DNA from: Ursus arctos
Taxonomy: Eukaryota; Chordata; Mammalia; Carnivora; Ursidae
DNA length: 64,000 nucleotides
Assembly: GCF_023065955.2 (NCBI RefSeq)
Contig: NW_026622897.1
Location: 7,259,001 to 7,323,000 of the forward strand
Direction: 5' to 3'
The notes beneath the pieces were generated by a model. It worked only from the letters and a program-made list of their open reading frames with translations. It had not been told where the DNA came from and searched no databases. Both the position numbers and the translations under genes were made by a program. Shown here in pieces: positions 1 through 12,594 of this stretch; the stretch's first letter is position 1, and the number at the start of each line of letters is the position of its first letter.

Positions 1-1490
1 AAGTGGAAGCTTAAGAAGGTATAAAGTCGCTATAGTCACTTCCTTTCAGTAAATTCCAATAGTTATTGACAGAATATTAACTTCTTTCTAAATACTTTGA
101 AGTTTTTAAACATTATGTTAAAAAATGAAAAGCCATAATTCTATTGGAAAAATAGCTTTTCATTTAGCTTTCTACTGAATATCAAAAGTGGTCACAAAGG
201 TCCCATTCAGTTCTAATATTTATTCTAATGAAGTATGGAAAAGAAGGACAATAAACTCAACAGAATTTTAGGTAAACACTGTCAACATTCAGCACAATGT
301 GAATAAAATATCTTAGCCAATAAAAGGAAAAAATTAAAAACCCTTTGCACTATTTCACTCACTAAAATCCACTTAGTTTCACTAAATAAATATGGGGCAG
401 CTGGTAATCAGTTATCCCACTTGAATTTATTTCTATACCATCAACCTACGGACTGAAAGCAGTTTCTAAATGGAGCCTGAAGATAAGCTGAAGTAATATC
501 GAACTTAATGTAGTAAATTTGTTCACCAAGTACATGATTAAACACTCACACATTTCAACAAATTAATGATCAAGGGTACAACCCAATCCTCCATCGAAGT
601 GACAGGGAAGACACAGGTTTAGTATTACAAGGGACTAGTTCTTCTGGGTTGCTGTTTATTTCAGGAAAAAAACATAAAGTTCTTATTAAGGATCTGTGAA
701 TGTATCAAATGTTATCTATCAGAATGACCATATAATGATAAATTCTCGGCAACATTTTTGCAAGGTGGCAGTATTCAATAATAATGGTTACCTTTTCAAA
801 TCTATATGTCCTCTTTATCTCAAGAGTCTTGGGCTTATTATTCCCACCTACTCCCCAAATTAACGTAGATCACTCACACTTTAATATCCCCCCAAAATGT
901 AGAAAGTACTTAAAATAACCTTTCATGAACTGACTCTCTTAAATAAAAACAGAATTAAATCAACTGTTAATAGATTTTGTCATTCATAAAAACATTTAAG
1001 TAGACACAGAGTTCTTTCAAAAGCAGTATGTGAAAATAAATGGCATACATCTTATGTGAGAAAGGGAGCAAGTCAAAAAGTCAGCTCTACAAGTAAATGA
1101 TGGGCAAAGATTTGGCATATATTTAAAACAGCAATTTTCTAGTGCTAAAGAAACTATCTTTATATAAAAGGTTTTTCAGCAAAGCACTACATGGGTTACA
1201 TAAAACCACTTAGACATTAGCAAAAATCAGGACAACAAATGACAGGTAAGAAAACAAAACAGGTAAGAAAACAAAAGAAATAATGACAGGAAAAAACATC
1301 ATCTAAAAAAGGTGAAGGAAAACACTTTCCTACATAAGAACTGAATATATGTTACAAGTAAAGAGTCTCTAAGGTCCTAAAGTCCAGGAAATGGATTATT
1401 AAAATAAATTTTTGTTGTTTGCTTATCTACCTACAGGCTGAACACAAAACTAGGCACATAATGGGCACAATGGGGGAACAGCACAAAGGG
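1..1490. other. AT-rich intron sequence, no gene seen
   Basis: Intron of ARHGAP20 downstream of the PH-start exon. It is AT-rich with frequent stops in all frames. I recognise no repeat family and no splice-bounded open frame here, and in particular not the next PH-domain exon. Confidence 0.5.
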
Positions 1491-1494
1491 CCAG

Positions 1495-1690
1495 CCACTG
1501 GAACTAAGGCCTAGATTAAAACCCCAGCTCAGTCATTCCTATTTTATGACCTTGGACAAACCCCCCTGAGTCTCAGTATTCATTATCTAAAACAACTCTT
1601 GTCTTGGAGGATTGTTAGGAAAATGTAATAAGATCTCTGTCATTCTCTTATCATTATACCCAGCATAGAGAACCCACCTAGTACATTTTA
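1495..1690 (+). repeat. MIR SINE fossil
   Basis: The core pattern is present: a 'tgaccttggacaa' box, a 'ctgagtctcag' segment, then 'ggattgttaggaaaatgtaataagat'-like sequence, in the usual MIR order. It is highly diverged. Confidence 0.6.
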
Positions 1691-1974
1691 AGTAAGGAAA
1701 TGGCAACTAATCTACATTAAAAAATGATTTGTTCCTCTATCAATAGCATATAGCTTCAAATGGACTTAGTACAAAGGCTTGGAGGGAAAGAATTTCCTTT
1801 CTATATATTCTTTATAACATCAAATCTACTTCCAAACCTACATTGTAGGCATCAGCTATATTCAAAACATGTTTTAAGCTTTGCCTGATTTTGAGTTTCA
1901 CTCCACTGTGGCTGGAAAAGATATGTGGTAAGATTTCAGTCTTACTAATTTTGTTAAGACTTGAGACTCACACT

Positions 1975-2712
1975 GTCAGAATGGCTGTTATTAAAAAAAA
2001 GAACCCAAAAAACAAAGCAAACAAACCAAAACCAAAAAGACAACAAATATTGTTAAGGACATGGAGAAACTGGAGCCCTTGTACACCACTGGTGGGAATG
2101 TAAAATGGTGCAGCCACACTATGGAAAACAATACGGAGGTTTCTCAAAAAATTAAAAAAAGAAATATTATATGATCTAGAAGTCCCACTTCTGGGTATTT
2201 ATCAAAGAACTGAAATCAGGATCTTGAAGAGATACTAACATTCATGTTCAGTGCAGAACTATTTACAATAGCCAAGGTGTGGAAACAACCTAAATGTCCA
2301 CGGACAAATGAATGAGATAAAGAAAATGTGGTCTACACACACAACAGAATATTATTCAGCCTTAAAAAAGATGGAAATCCTTCAATCTGCCATAACCAGG
2401 ATTAACCTGGAGGACATTATGCTAACAAAATACACCAGTCACAGAACAAACACTGCGTGATTCCACTTATTTGAGGTATCTAAAACAGTCAAAGTTATAG
2501 AATCAGAGTGGAATGTTGGTTGCCAAGGGCTGGGGGAGGGAGAAAATGAGGAGTTGCTAGTTAACAAGCATAAAAGCATAAAGTCATGCCAGATGAATAC
2601 ATACTAGAGATCTGCCATACAACACTGTGGTATTAGTTAACACTACTGGATTGTACACTTAAAGATTTGTTAAGAAGGTAAATCTCATGTTAAGTGTTCC
2701 CTAAGGAAAAAC
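1975..2712 (+). mobile_element. L1M 3' end (sense)
   Basis: The 3' part of an old mammalian L1 in plus orientation. It contains recognisable ORF2 C-terminal and 3'-region phrases such as 'ctggtgggaatgtaaaatggt', 'aacctaaatgtcca' and 'atattattcagccttaaaaa', then the 'ggttgccaagggctggggg' and 'ttgtacacttaaag' 3' UTR phrases. The frame is broken by many stops. Confidence 0.85.
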
Positions 2713-2929
2713 CCCAACACATTCTGAAACCATTTTCTTATTTTTATCTTTGCCTCTAACTTTCAAAAAAAATATATCAATAGTTCACTAAGCATTCTAT
2801 ACAGTTTCTTACATAAGTAGTTAGATCCTTTTACTCATCGCATAAGAAAGACTATAATGCTATAAAAGCAAACAAAAACTTTCTATGGAGGAATTTTCTA
2901 TGAAATCCATAAGAAAAGGGGTAAGTAAC

Positions 2930-3172
2930 AGAGACAGCAGACTCTGAAGTAAGATGGACCTATGTTCAAATGTGGGCTCAACTAATCACTACCTTTGGGA
3001 TCTTGGTGAAGTCACTTAACTTCTCTGAGTATCAATTTCTTCTGTAAGAAGAGAAAATAATATCTGCCTAATAGAACAGTTATACAGGTTAAATTCTCCA
3101 GAAAAATACCTAACATACAATAAGATCCAAATAAATGTGAGGTCTCTACTGTTATTAACCCCACTCATACTA
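2930..3172 (+). repeat. MIR SINE fossil
   Basis: Follows the MIR order: 'cagactctgaagtaagatgga', a 'gggatcttggtgaagtcac' B-core, 'cttctctgagtatcaattt', and an end near 'aaataaatgtgagg'. Diverged, no intact pol III promoter expected. Confidence 0.75.
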
Positions 3173-3529
3173 AATATCCTGCATTGCGAAATTAGAATTT
3201 AGCTGTGCCCATGCCTTACTTATGACATGGTATAACTTAGGTGTGCGAGTGAGGATAGCAGAAAAAAGTATTTACTATGCTCTAGTGACTAAAAATCTCT
3301 TTGATGGCACTGGATTATATTGGGTTTGACGAACAATGAAAGTGGGGGATGGGGCAAATAGCAACCACCATGTTCGAGGCGGAGTGTTAAATGCATGGGC
3401 ATGTAGTATTGAGTGGAAAGTAAATTCTTTTGGTTACCTCTCAAGTATACTCCAAATATGTGTGTCTCCCTCATCTAACTGCCGCTTCCCCAGATAAAGT
3501 CCTCATTGTGTTTCATCAGAACTACTATA

Positions 3530-3692
3530 TGTATTCTCCTGTCCAGTCTCCTTGCTTCTCTACTCATGCCTACCCTCTAATCCATTATCAGAGCCAGAAA
3601 CAAGATCTTAAAATATGAACTGCATTATAGTACTCCCCTAATTAAAATCCCTTTGAATAAAATCCCAACTCCTTATCACAGCCTTTGTTACA
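3530..3692 (+). repeat. L2 LINE, 5' part of a copy split by an LTR
   Basis: Resembles the L2 3' region ('actcccctaattaaaatccc', then 'aaatcccaactccttatcaca'). The copy continues after the MLT1 insertion at 4260. Confidence 0.65.
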
Positions 3693-4259
3693 CCTGGCCT
3701 CCAAGATGGTGCCTAACGATCCTTGCTTCCTGATATTCACACCCTTGCATAGTTGTCTTCCATGCTGCACTAAGTTTGGTCTATGTGGCCAATAGCATAC
3801 GTCAGCAATGACGGTATGCCACCTCCAAAATGAGATTACGAAGGACTGTGGCTTCTATTTGGGGTGTTTTCTTGCTTGCCTACACTCTATCTCATACTCT
3901 TGGATCTTCCACTTCGGAGGAAGCAATGCCATGTTATGAGCAGCCCTGTGGAGACACCCACATGGAGAGGAACTACAGGGTCTGGCCAACAGCCAGGGAG
4001 GAACCGAGGCCTGCCAGCGTCCACATGAGTGAGCGGGGAGGCAGATTCGCCAGCTTCAGTCAAGCTGTAAGAAGATTACAATCCAGTCAACAGCTTGACT
4101 GCAACCTCGTGAGGACCTGTGAGCCAGAACCACCAGCAAAGCCATTCCTCAGTATGAGATTTCTCAGTGTGAGATGAGTGTTCCTGAGTATGAGATGTTT
4201 GTAGTTATAAATGGTGGTTTTTGGGTAATTCGTTAGATGGGAATAGATAATACTGCTGA
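3693..4259 (+). mobile_element. MLT1-type solo LTR (ERVL-MaLR)
   Basis: Matches the layout of MLT1 LTRs: 'ccatgttatgagcagccctgtgg', a 'ggaactacagggtctggccaacagcc' block, then 'gactgcaacctcgtgagg', 'gagccagaaccaccagc' and a degenerate 3' end 'gggtaattcgttagatgg'. It is non-coding and separates two halves of an L2. A 115-codon open frame inside it (3830-4177) is an accident of the LTR sequence. No internal viral region is attached. Confidence 0.8.
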
Positions 4260-4722
4260 CAAGGTCCTGATAACCTGGTCCTTGTCTATTTCTCCAACCT
4301 CAATTCATATTCTCTTCCTGCTCATTATGCTCCAGTTACAGAGGCTTTCCTGCGGCTCCTTCGAAGGGCCAAGCTTTTCCCACCACCTTTGGATCTGCTC
4401 TTCCCTCTGCCTGGAATCCTCATCCTCCTAGTATCTGAATGGCTGGTTGCTTTTCAGACTTCAATTATTTTTTTCCCCCCGACTATTTCTACCTAACATA
4501 TATCCTATATTTTACTTCACCCTGTACCCAATTTTCTTCATAGCAAAAATCACAATCTGTAATTTCTTCTACATGTTAGAATAAAAGTGCCAAAAAAGCA
4601 GGGACCATACCCAACACATTCTGTACTGTATCCCCTATATGTATTCAGAACATGGCACAGAGTGGGACCCAAATGAACACTTATTGAATGAATAAACAAT
4701 TGAAACTATATTTTTTCTGCAA
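4260..4722 (+). repeat. L2 LINE, 3' part of the split copy
   Basis: Continues the L2 begun at 3530: 'ctcttccctctgcctggaat' and, at the end, the typical 'gcagggaccatac ... cttattgaatgaataaac' L2 terminus. Confidence 0.75.
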
Positions 4723-4865
4723 AAATAAAACCAAACCATAAAACTCACTTTAGATATTAGTTATGGCAACAGAGGCCAGACATTCTTTACAGTAAGCACT
4801 GAATAGAAAGGTTATTTTTGTTAGTGGGAATGCAATTTTATAATGATAACTGGGAGTAAACTTAC

Positions 4866-5030
4866 TTGATTTTGGCCACAACAAACAAATCATTGAACAG
4901 GAAAAGATGCCGCTCCTGCCTCTGCAAGCCTCTTTTGAGTTCTACCCGGCCATCAATTAGCAGAGTCCTACTGGAGCACACAAATGAGGAGAGAAATGTA
5001 CAAGTATCCACGCTGGCAGAAGGACTTTCC
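4866..5030 (-). CDS. ARHGAP20: ARHGAP20 internal exon, start of PH domain (partial gene)
   Basis: This 165-bp minus-strand exon is bounded by CTCTTACAG|GG and ATCAA|GTAAGT. It is symmetric (phase 2 in, phase 2 out), so it keeps frame with the exon at 60505. The peptide runs ESPSASVDTCTFLSS, then RTLLIDGRVELKRG, LQRQERHLFLFNDLFVVAKI. The RHLFLFNDLFVVAK stretch is the typical beta2-beta3 pattern of a PH domain. The match to my memory of human ARHGAP20 is nearly residue for residue, with a few substitutions (for example F for L after FLSS). The PH domain helps bring this RhoGAP to membranes; its remaining strands, the RA domain and the catalytic RhoGAP domain must be encoded left of position 1, as I found no continuation in 1-4865. 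The ATG at 5065 lies in the intron and is not a real start. No frameshift or stop is present, so the exon looks functional. Confidence 0.95.
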
Positions 5031-5189
5031 CTGTAAGAGATCAAACACCACAGATCTTTAGTCAAATGATTAAATATAGGATCAAGTTCTATAAAATTAT
5101 AGCTTCAAGTTGGTCAAGAAATATAAAGCTCTCTGTATCTTTTTAACGCAATGGCATAGTTTCCTAATTGGTCCTTCAGTCTTTCTCTA

Positions 5190-7435
5190 TACAGTGGTCT
5201 TTTACGTGTCATTATGAAAATTTTCAAACACAAAGCAAAGTCGTAAGTTTTATAATAAACACACACACACACACATATATGCCAACCTAGATTTTACCAT
5301 TAACATTTTACTGCCCTCGCTTTATCATATATCTATCCAACTATATATCCTATTATCTATTTAATAATCCATTCCGTTTTTGGCATTTCAGTATAAACTG
5401 TATACAGGAGTAATTTCTCCTTAAATACTTTGGCATCAACACCATTAACTAAAGCTCAATATTTACTTATAATTTTAAAAAATGAGTGTACAATGAAATG
5501 CAGAAATCTCAGGTTTTAGTTTTTAGTTTTAACAAATGTATTCACCTGCGTAGTCTAAAATTTTATCAAGTGAGGAACATTATCATGTTCCCCTTGTCCC
5601 TTCTCAGTTTTATATTTTAGCTGAAAATGGCTTCTATGTATTGGCCTCTGGGTTGTTTATTTCTTCACTGCAGGCTGAGACCATCAGCTCAAAAGTATAC
5701 TGGCACCAAACTTACATTTTTACCCACCCGATTATTTTAAAAATCACCCAAACGAGCAGATTTTTAGCGTTTGTAGCTTGACTGCTTTGTATATGTCACA
5801 TAATGACACCCATATCTGCTAGCCTTGGTAAGACAGAGCCTAGTGATCATAGACTCCAAGTCACTGCTGCCCATTAGAGTTCTCCGACCCAGAGATTCCC
5901 TGCTGTGCTACGGAGCTATATCCCCTCCATGTGTAAGATCCAGGGACACTCTCTTCACTCTTCCTCACCTCAGGAGTTCCCTTGCCCTTCTCCCTTTTTG
6001 GATGGTGGTCCTTTGACCACAAACCTCAAGACAGTCTCATGCCATGAGTGACTTCCTTTCTCCTGCAACCTTGCCCAATGGTATCTTTTTCCTTGTTCAG
6101 TTCCTAAATCCCTCAAATTCCTTACAATAGTCGTCAATCCCCACCCCATCACCCTCAAGGCGACCACTCTTCTGGCTTTTTTTCCACTGAAGACTAGTTT
6201 CACCTGTTCTACAATTTCACATAAATGTAGCTGCCATATATACTTCTTTGTGTAAGCTATTTTTAAGCCAGCATTTACCAGTAATCCATTCCTTTATGCT
6301 GCTGAATAGTATCCCACTACATAAATATATCAAAGTTTGCTTATTAATTCTCCTATTGATGGGCCTGGGCTTTTTCTAGTTTTTAGCTATTATGAATAAA
6401 ACTGCTATTAAACACTGTACTGGTCTTTTTGTGACCTATGTTTTAATTTCTCTTGAATAAATATCTAAGAATGGAACTGTTGGGCCACAGAGTAGGTAGA
6501 TGTTTAATTTTAGGAAAAACTGCCAGTTAGTTTTCCAAAGTGGTTGTACCAATTTTTATTCCCAGCAACATTGCCAGACAGTGCCAGTTGCTCCACAACC
6601 TTGCCAACACTGGGCGTTGTCAGTCTTTTAGATTTTGACCATTCCAGCGGGTATATGGTAACATCTCATTACAACTTTAATTTGCACTTCTCTGATGACT
6701 AATGATGTTGAACACTCATGTTCTTTTTGGTAGTCTGTATATCTTCATTTGTGAATCATCTTAAAATCTTTTGCCTATGTAGAAAAATTAGATTATCTCT
6801 CTTTTTATTACTGAGTTATAGGAATTTTTTATATATCTTGGATACTCATCCTTTGTCAGGTATGTTTTATAAGTAGTTTTTCTTTGTCTGCTGCCTATAT
6901 ATTTTCTTGTGTTTTTGATGAAGTTTTAAAATTTTGATGGAGTCTGATTTATCATAATTTATCATTTCAGGTAACCAGAGAAATCTTCACCCATCCCCAA
7001 GTTAAAGAAGATATTTTCTAATGTTTCCCACTAAAATCTGTATAATTTCAGTTTTTACATCTAGGTATATGATCTCTCCAAAATTAACTGCAGCTTATGG
7101 TGTAAGGCAGGGGCTAGGGTTCATTTTGCTTTTCTATATGGATACCATATTACTCAGCACCATGTGCATGGAAGACTTTCCCTTCCTCAATGGATTGCTT
7201 TGGCACCATTGTTAAAATTACAGGAGCATAAAGCATGGGTCTATTTCTGGGCTTTCTCTTTTGTTCCACTGATCTATTTGTTAATTCTTATGCCAGATAC
7301 ACATTGTCTTATAATCTTATCTTCACAGTAAATCATGAAATCAGGTAGTATATATCTACCAACTTTTTCTTTTCTGAGGCTGCTTTGGATAATCTAAGTC
7401 CTCTGTATTTCCATATACATTTTAGCAATTAATAA
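5190..7435 (-). mobile_element. L1M LINE, 3' UTR and ORF2 C-terminal part (antisense)
   Basis: A long old L1 in minus orientation. Reading plus, it starts with the reverse-complemented 3' UTR (around 5190-5540, including a short CA run at 5263-5276) and passes into reverse-complemented ORF2 (for example 'tcctattgatgggcctgggc' near 6352, 'ccaaagtggttgtaccaa' near 6535, and 'cttttgttccactgatctat' near 7258). All frames are broken. It starts about 160 bp from the ARHGAP20 PH exon acceptor. Confidence 0.8.
5263..5276 (+). repeat. (CA)n microsatellite, short
   Basis: About seven CA units followed by TATATA within the L1M 3' UTR. Confidence 0.85.
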
Positions 7436-7439
7436 AGAT

Positions 7440-8130
7440 GAAGAATACAAGAGAGAAAGGCTATTGTGGAAGGGGAAGAAGAGATGAGCTCAGTTTCAAA
7501 TATACTTTGTTTGAAATTATCAGTGGACTAGGTGGTATGGAGAAATCAGGCAGGCAGCTAGCACTTAGAAGAGATGTCAGAATGAGATGTAGATTTGGTG
7601 ATCATAGAAAGATAGGTGCATAAATACTATGGGAATGGCTAGAACTGCACAGGGACGGAGCGCAGAATATGAAGAAAACACCTCCCTGAGAAAAGATGTG
7701 ATTTGAAGTGGCGGGGAAAGGAGAATCTGTGAACAAGGTGGAGGCTGGTGAAAAAGTAGCAAAAAAAGAATGAAAAGCAGTGGTGATCTGGGGTGCTGAA
7801 ACTGGTAGAGGGGTAACAAGTTGAAGCCTGAAAAGATGTCTGGGAAAAAAATCAGTTGGTCATTAAGACCTTCAAGAAAATAGTTCCGGGAGATCAGTGA
7901 GGTTCTGCAGAACGTGAATAGCCTGGGGCTTGAGGAGTTAAGGAATGAGAAAGGAAGAATTGAAGTCTGGTACTGGTTATTTTTTAGCAGCTTAATACTA
8001 CAAGGTGACTTTAAGAGGAAAGGCAGGAAGAGGAAAGAAACAATCAGCCCTGAAGGTAGGTGTTATTACCCCTCATTTTGCAGATTTGGAAGCTGGTGTT
8101 CAGAGCAGTTAAAATACACAGCTACTAAGT
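7440..8130 (-). repeat. Probable L2 LINE (antisense), with MIR-like end
   Basis: Purine-rich phrases such as 'gatgagctcagtttcaaata' and 'agaaatcaggcaggcagcta' follow the style of reverse-complemented L2 ORF. From about 8055, 'ttattacccctcattttgcag' looks like an antisense MIR core. Assignment is tentative. Confidence 0.4.
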
Positions 8131-8907
8131 GAAAGGGATTTACAAGTAAGTATGGTTTCAAAACAGTACTTAAAAAAATTCCATGTAGCATTTCAAAAGG
8201 ACAAGCATTTCATTCATATTGATTCATCCCTCATCCTCCCAGGCTAACTGAGCTTAGTAGTTTAGGACTTAATGGGGGTGGGAGAAGTGGGCTCATCCAA
8301 GCTTTTTTTGCTAAGCAGTGTGAGATGGTGACTTATTTGGCTGCCTCAGTTTCTGCATCTGTAAAGGCAGCTGGACTGGGAGATCTTGAAACTGTTTTTA
8401 TAATTTGTATACGGGATTAAGTATAAAAACACGTACTCAAAAAGTAGAATTAACATTACTAATGAGAGGGAAATAGATAATAGATATGGTTAGCAAGGAA
8501 CCCTAACCTACAGTTTATAAATACAGAGATAAGCATACTTGAGAGTCACCTCAGGGAAATAAGTCAGAGTTGAAATAAAATAAAAACCAAGAGACAGTAA
8601 TAACAAAAATAGCAATCAGAACTGAAAAATGTTTATTAGTCTAATTTTTATAAAGGAGCTCAAAGAATAAGAATTTGTCAGTGTCTCCATCAAAGTATAG
8701 GGTCTAAAAGGCCATGGCCTGTCATCCCAAGTATCTGGTTCAGGGGATAGCCACAGTAAGCTGAGCTTCTCGGTCATCTATGTTTCTTGGGTTGGAATAG
8801 TATGGGTCACAGGGGCTGATCTCCCCTGGGTATACTACACAACTGAGGGCTCTCTGAGATAATGTCTGAGTGGTCAGCCATCCGTTCCTCTGTTATAGTT
8901 GTCTTTA

Positions 8908-9073
8908 CAGTGTGGTCCCCAACAAGCAGCATCAGCATCAACTGGTAACTTCTTAAAAATGCAAATTCTCAGGACCACCACAGACTTACTGAATCAGAAA
9001 CTCAGAAGGGCTGGCTCAGCATTCTGTATTTTAACAAGCTCTTCAGATAATTCTAATGCATGCTGAAGCACTG
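8908..9073 (+). repeat. MER5A-like hAT DNA transposon fossil
   Basis: Recognisable by 'cagtgtggtccccaacaagcag', 'catcagcatcaactggtaac', 'aaatgcaaattctcagga' and 'acttactgaatcagaaact'. It is non-autonomous and long inactive. Confidence 0.88.
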
Positions 9074-9740
9074 CTGTCCAAGACTCTATAACACCTTCTG
9101 GCTCTAACGTTCTAAAAGTCTACAACTCCGTATTCCAAGTAAGTGTTAGAAGTCTGTATTTCTACTTCAGGTAAGGTGAACCTCTGAGAGGTGTTCCATC
9201 ATTTCCTGTAGTTTTGGGGCTATAGTTAACCTCTCCAAGGAAGTGAATTCCATTATGCTCACTAATTACTAATTAAGCACATACTATGTGTAATTTAAAG
9301 AGATGTATAAGTGAGGAACAAAGACAGTAAGCCAATCAGAGTCCTTTGAAAGAAAAGGGAAAGGGAGTTTCTCTACTTAATACTGCAGATTGAAATTAAG
9401 CAGTGAGAAAAGGCCCATCATAGAGAAAACTCATTTCTTTTTCAAATTCTTTTGGGATGGGGAGTGGAAGGAGGCATAATGGCATCTTTTATTATGTAGT
9501 GATTTTCAAATTTATAGAAAAAGAGTGAAATTTCACTTGCTGTTATGAAAATTGGGCAAGGATAGGCTAGCAAGTAATGAATAGATGAAGGAATGATTAA
9601 CACAGGCAGCATCCTACACAGCATTAGTTTCTCCATCTCCAGACAGAAAAACTTTGCAAGGAGAAAAGTCATCTTTTGCATTTAGGTTTTAGGTTCAATA
9701 AGTAACTGCTTTTTAATTATAATTATAAACCATCAGATCG

Positions 9741-9935
9741 GGGCACCTGGGTAGGGCTCAGTCATTTAAGCATCTGCCTTTGGCTGGGGTCATGATCTCA
9801 GAGTCCTGGGACTGAACCCCATATCAGGCTCCCTACTCAGCAAGGAGTCTGCTTCTCCCTCTCCCTCTGCCTCCCCCCCACAAGCTTGTGCTCTCTCTAA
9901 TAAATAAATAAAATCTTTTTTTTTTTTTTTTAAAT
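9741..9935 (+). mobile_element. CAN-SINE (tRNA-Lys derived)
   Basis: Sense copy with head 'gggcacctgggtagggctcag', a CT-rich middle, 'aataaataaataaaatc' tail and a T run. It is flanked by an imperfect 12-bp duplication, AAACCATCAGAT (9727-9738) and AAACCATCCGAT (9936-9947). Confidence 0.95.
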
Positions 9936-9967
9936 AAACCATCCGATAGCAGTATGGCTTAAACTAG

Positions 9968-10180
9968 GGATCTTCAAACTATTACTCACAGGTTCCAACG
10001 GTAAATAGGTTAGGCTTTGAGGGCCATATGGTCTCTGCTGTCAACTACTCAGCTCTGCCGCTGTATCTCAAAAATCAGCCACAGATAATACTTAAATGAA
10101 CAAGTGTGGCTGTGAGCCAATCCAACTTTATTTGCAAAAACAGGCTGCTTGTCTGGGCCATAGTTTGATGGCCCCTGGTT
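9968..10180 (+). repeat. hAT-type non-autonomous DNA transposon fossil
   Basis: Contains the familiar series 'gtaaataggttaggctttg', 'agggccatatggtctctgct', 'caactactcagctctgccg', 'aactttatttgcaaaaacag' and ends 'tagtttgatggcccctgg'. I am sure of the family type but not the exact MER name. Confidence 0.75.
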
Positions 10181-10189
10181 TAAACAATA

Positions 10190-11475
10190 GTTCTAAATCA
10201 TTTAAATGCTCAGAAATAAAGGCTAATCTGAAATAATTAGGGAATTAGACTTTTTTGTTTGGGGTTAGTGTAGGCCAAAATTTAATTAGGTTATTTTTTT
10301 AAAAAATGTTTTGCATTTTAAAGCAATTCCAAAGGATTTTCATACATAATAACTAATTTTCCACCTCACAATAATACTTCCAAATAACTAGATTTGATGG
10401 TAGTGTGGGGAAGAATCCACAATGAAGTTAAAATATTTTTCTTTTTCAGTGTGGATTTATCAATGTACATGTCTGCAGTCTGTTATTTTGAGGATTCACA
10501 TATAAGTATGGCAAGAGATACCTCACAACTTTAGCAAGCTAAGCATTGGTTAAAAAAAAAATACAACCAACATTCATGCAGTAGTCTGGAGTAAAGATAA
10601 ACATCTCAGTACTCACATAATTTAAAATGAAAAAAAAATCTCTCCTAGAAGGAAACAAAAGCACAAATAACCTTTGTGTTTTTAAAACTACAATCTTAAT
10701 CAGTGTTTCCTACTTAAAAATGTATTTCTCAATTATGTGACTCTGAAGTGTTTATTTTTATTCTGAGTGCAATGTAGATGTGTTTATTTTAGTCTTTTAG
10801 AGTATGGAAATGGGGAGGAGGGCAAGATTGTAACCTTCTATTTAGCCTTTTAATATAGCCTGATTAGGATTTATAAGTTATAATTAACAGAGCTCTAAAA
10901 TGATCTACCAAATACAAGCTGAGTCTAAGAATTAACATGCTGCTGGTTTCTTATATATTAACATTCCATTTCAAAAAAGTTTGTGAAGCCATTTCTAAAA
11001 GGCAAAAAGGAATTTTAGAACCTTAGTAATTTTTTACTAAAATTAGATAATAGCTTTCATGAAACTTGGCCACAGTAATACCTCTTAACATTTATTACTA
11101 AGTCTCATTGTAAAAGCAAGTTTACTTTTAGGTACAGTTTTAGAGGTGGTGTTGCTTCATCTTAAATCACAGAAGAAACGAAACTAAAATTCAGAATATT
11201 TTTTGAAAATTTCTATGTTTATGAGTGATAATTAATTAGTAATTATGATGGCAAGTACGAGGTAGGATCTTGATAATCTCAAAGCCTAGCACATGGTCAC
11301 CGCTCATTCCAAATGTCATCTCTTCCATAAAAATTTTCTTTCAATTGAACTCTTGATTGGTATCTCTTATCTGATATCTAGCACTTAGATCCTGCCTTGT
11401 ACCTCTGAAATATTCTCATTCAGCATGTACTGAGTCTATGATCACCATATAAAAATTAATTCTTTGCTATAGTGA
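10190..11475. other. Intron sequence, no gene or repeat recognised
   Basis: AT-rich and apparently single-copy. No splice-bounded open frame stood out. Confidence 0.45.
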
Positions 11476-11479
11476 TAAG

Positions 11480-12060
11480 GGTTGTCTTTGGTACGTGCCT
11501 GCACTGTACCAGGTGCTGGAGACAGACGCAGTCCCTAGTGTCAAGGAGTTAGTGTGACAGGTATATCAAACAAGTAACACAAGGGCAGACTAGTGAGGGA
11601 AGTGCAGTAAGAGAACTTCAAAGGACTGGGGGGCACAGAGAGGGGCAACAGTAGGAACCCCTATCTGAGACTGGATTGGTTAGAAAAGTTTCTTGGAGGA
11701 ACCAAAGTCTTAAAGGATGGACTGATCACTGAAGGCTGAAGGGCAGTCCAAGTATGAAGAGCACAGCAACCATGCCTGGTGTGCTGCAGCAACTGTGGGA
11801 AGTTCCGAAGACCCGGGTGACAAAGGCCTGAGGAGAGGAGCAGCACATGAGGAAGGGACCATGTTATGGATGTTTTCCCCATCACATTTAGACTTTATGC
11901 GAAAGCACTGAAAGATTTTAAGCAAGACAAGGTGTTTTGCAATTTGTTGAAGAAAACAGATGAGGGCAAGCTTAGAGGAAAAGAGACCATTAGGAATTTA
12001 CTGCAATAATCTTGGGCAAGACATGTCATGAACCTGTTGTTCATGAGATGGCAGTAGAAA
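11480..12060 (-). repeat. L2 LINE (antisense)
   Basis: Begins with the reversed L2 3' end ('gcactgtaccaggtgctgga', 'cagtccctagtgtcaagga') and continues into reversed L2 body ('aagactttatgcgaaagc'-like after 11890; 'ggaatttactgcaataatc'). Confidence 0.7.
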
Positions 12061-12594
12061 AGGACAGAAGATACAGGGAAAAAATATCAAAGAGATATTA
12101 AAAATACAAACTGTGAAAATCTGCAAACTGATTTAGTTATGGGGGTGAGATAGAGAGAACTACGAAAAAAAATATAAATTCAGTGCCCAGCCTGTATTTA
12201 CTTATTTTTATTTTTCATCCAACACATATCTGCTAAACATTTATATGTGTTGGCGAGGCATCGTGCTAAACGGTGAAGAAATGGGGTAAGCAACTTAGAT
12301 TCATCCTCTAATCTTGCGAAACTCTGAGTCTAGCTCTACAATCAGCTATGGTCTTGACATCACCCATCATTTTGGCTCAGTTCCATTTGTAGCAGAGGTT
12401 GAAAACCACAGCCCACAATCATATTTTATTTGGCCCACCCAGAGGTTTCGAAAACATTTGGTTTTGAATATCCAGTTCACCACATTCCCTCTCTTGCCAC
12501 TTCTTTTCTGTTTACTGCACCTCCCAGGGACCTGAAAGCATTTAAGTCTGTGATTCAAGCCTTAGTGTTACTGTCTTTTAAACTAGCTTGATTT

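Noticed and set aside
3830..4177. 115-codon plus-strand ORF with a hydrophobic, signal-peptide-like start
   Set aside because: It lies wholly in an MLT1-type LTR whose sequence accounts for it; no splice sites or known protein.
5031..5065. ATG at 5065 as the start of the PH-exon ORF
   Set aside because: It is upstream of a good splice acceptor (AG at 5032-5031) and the known protein continues from the previous exon instead.
12385..12560. Possible DNA transposon fossil ('ttttatttggcccacccaga')
   Set aside because: Only one suggestive phrase; not enough to define an element.
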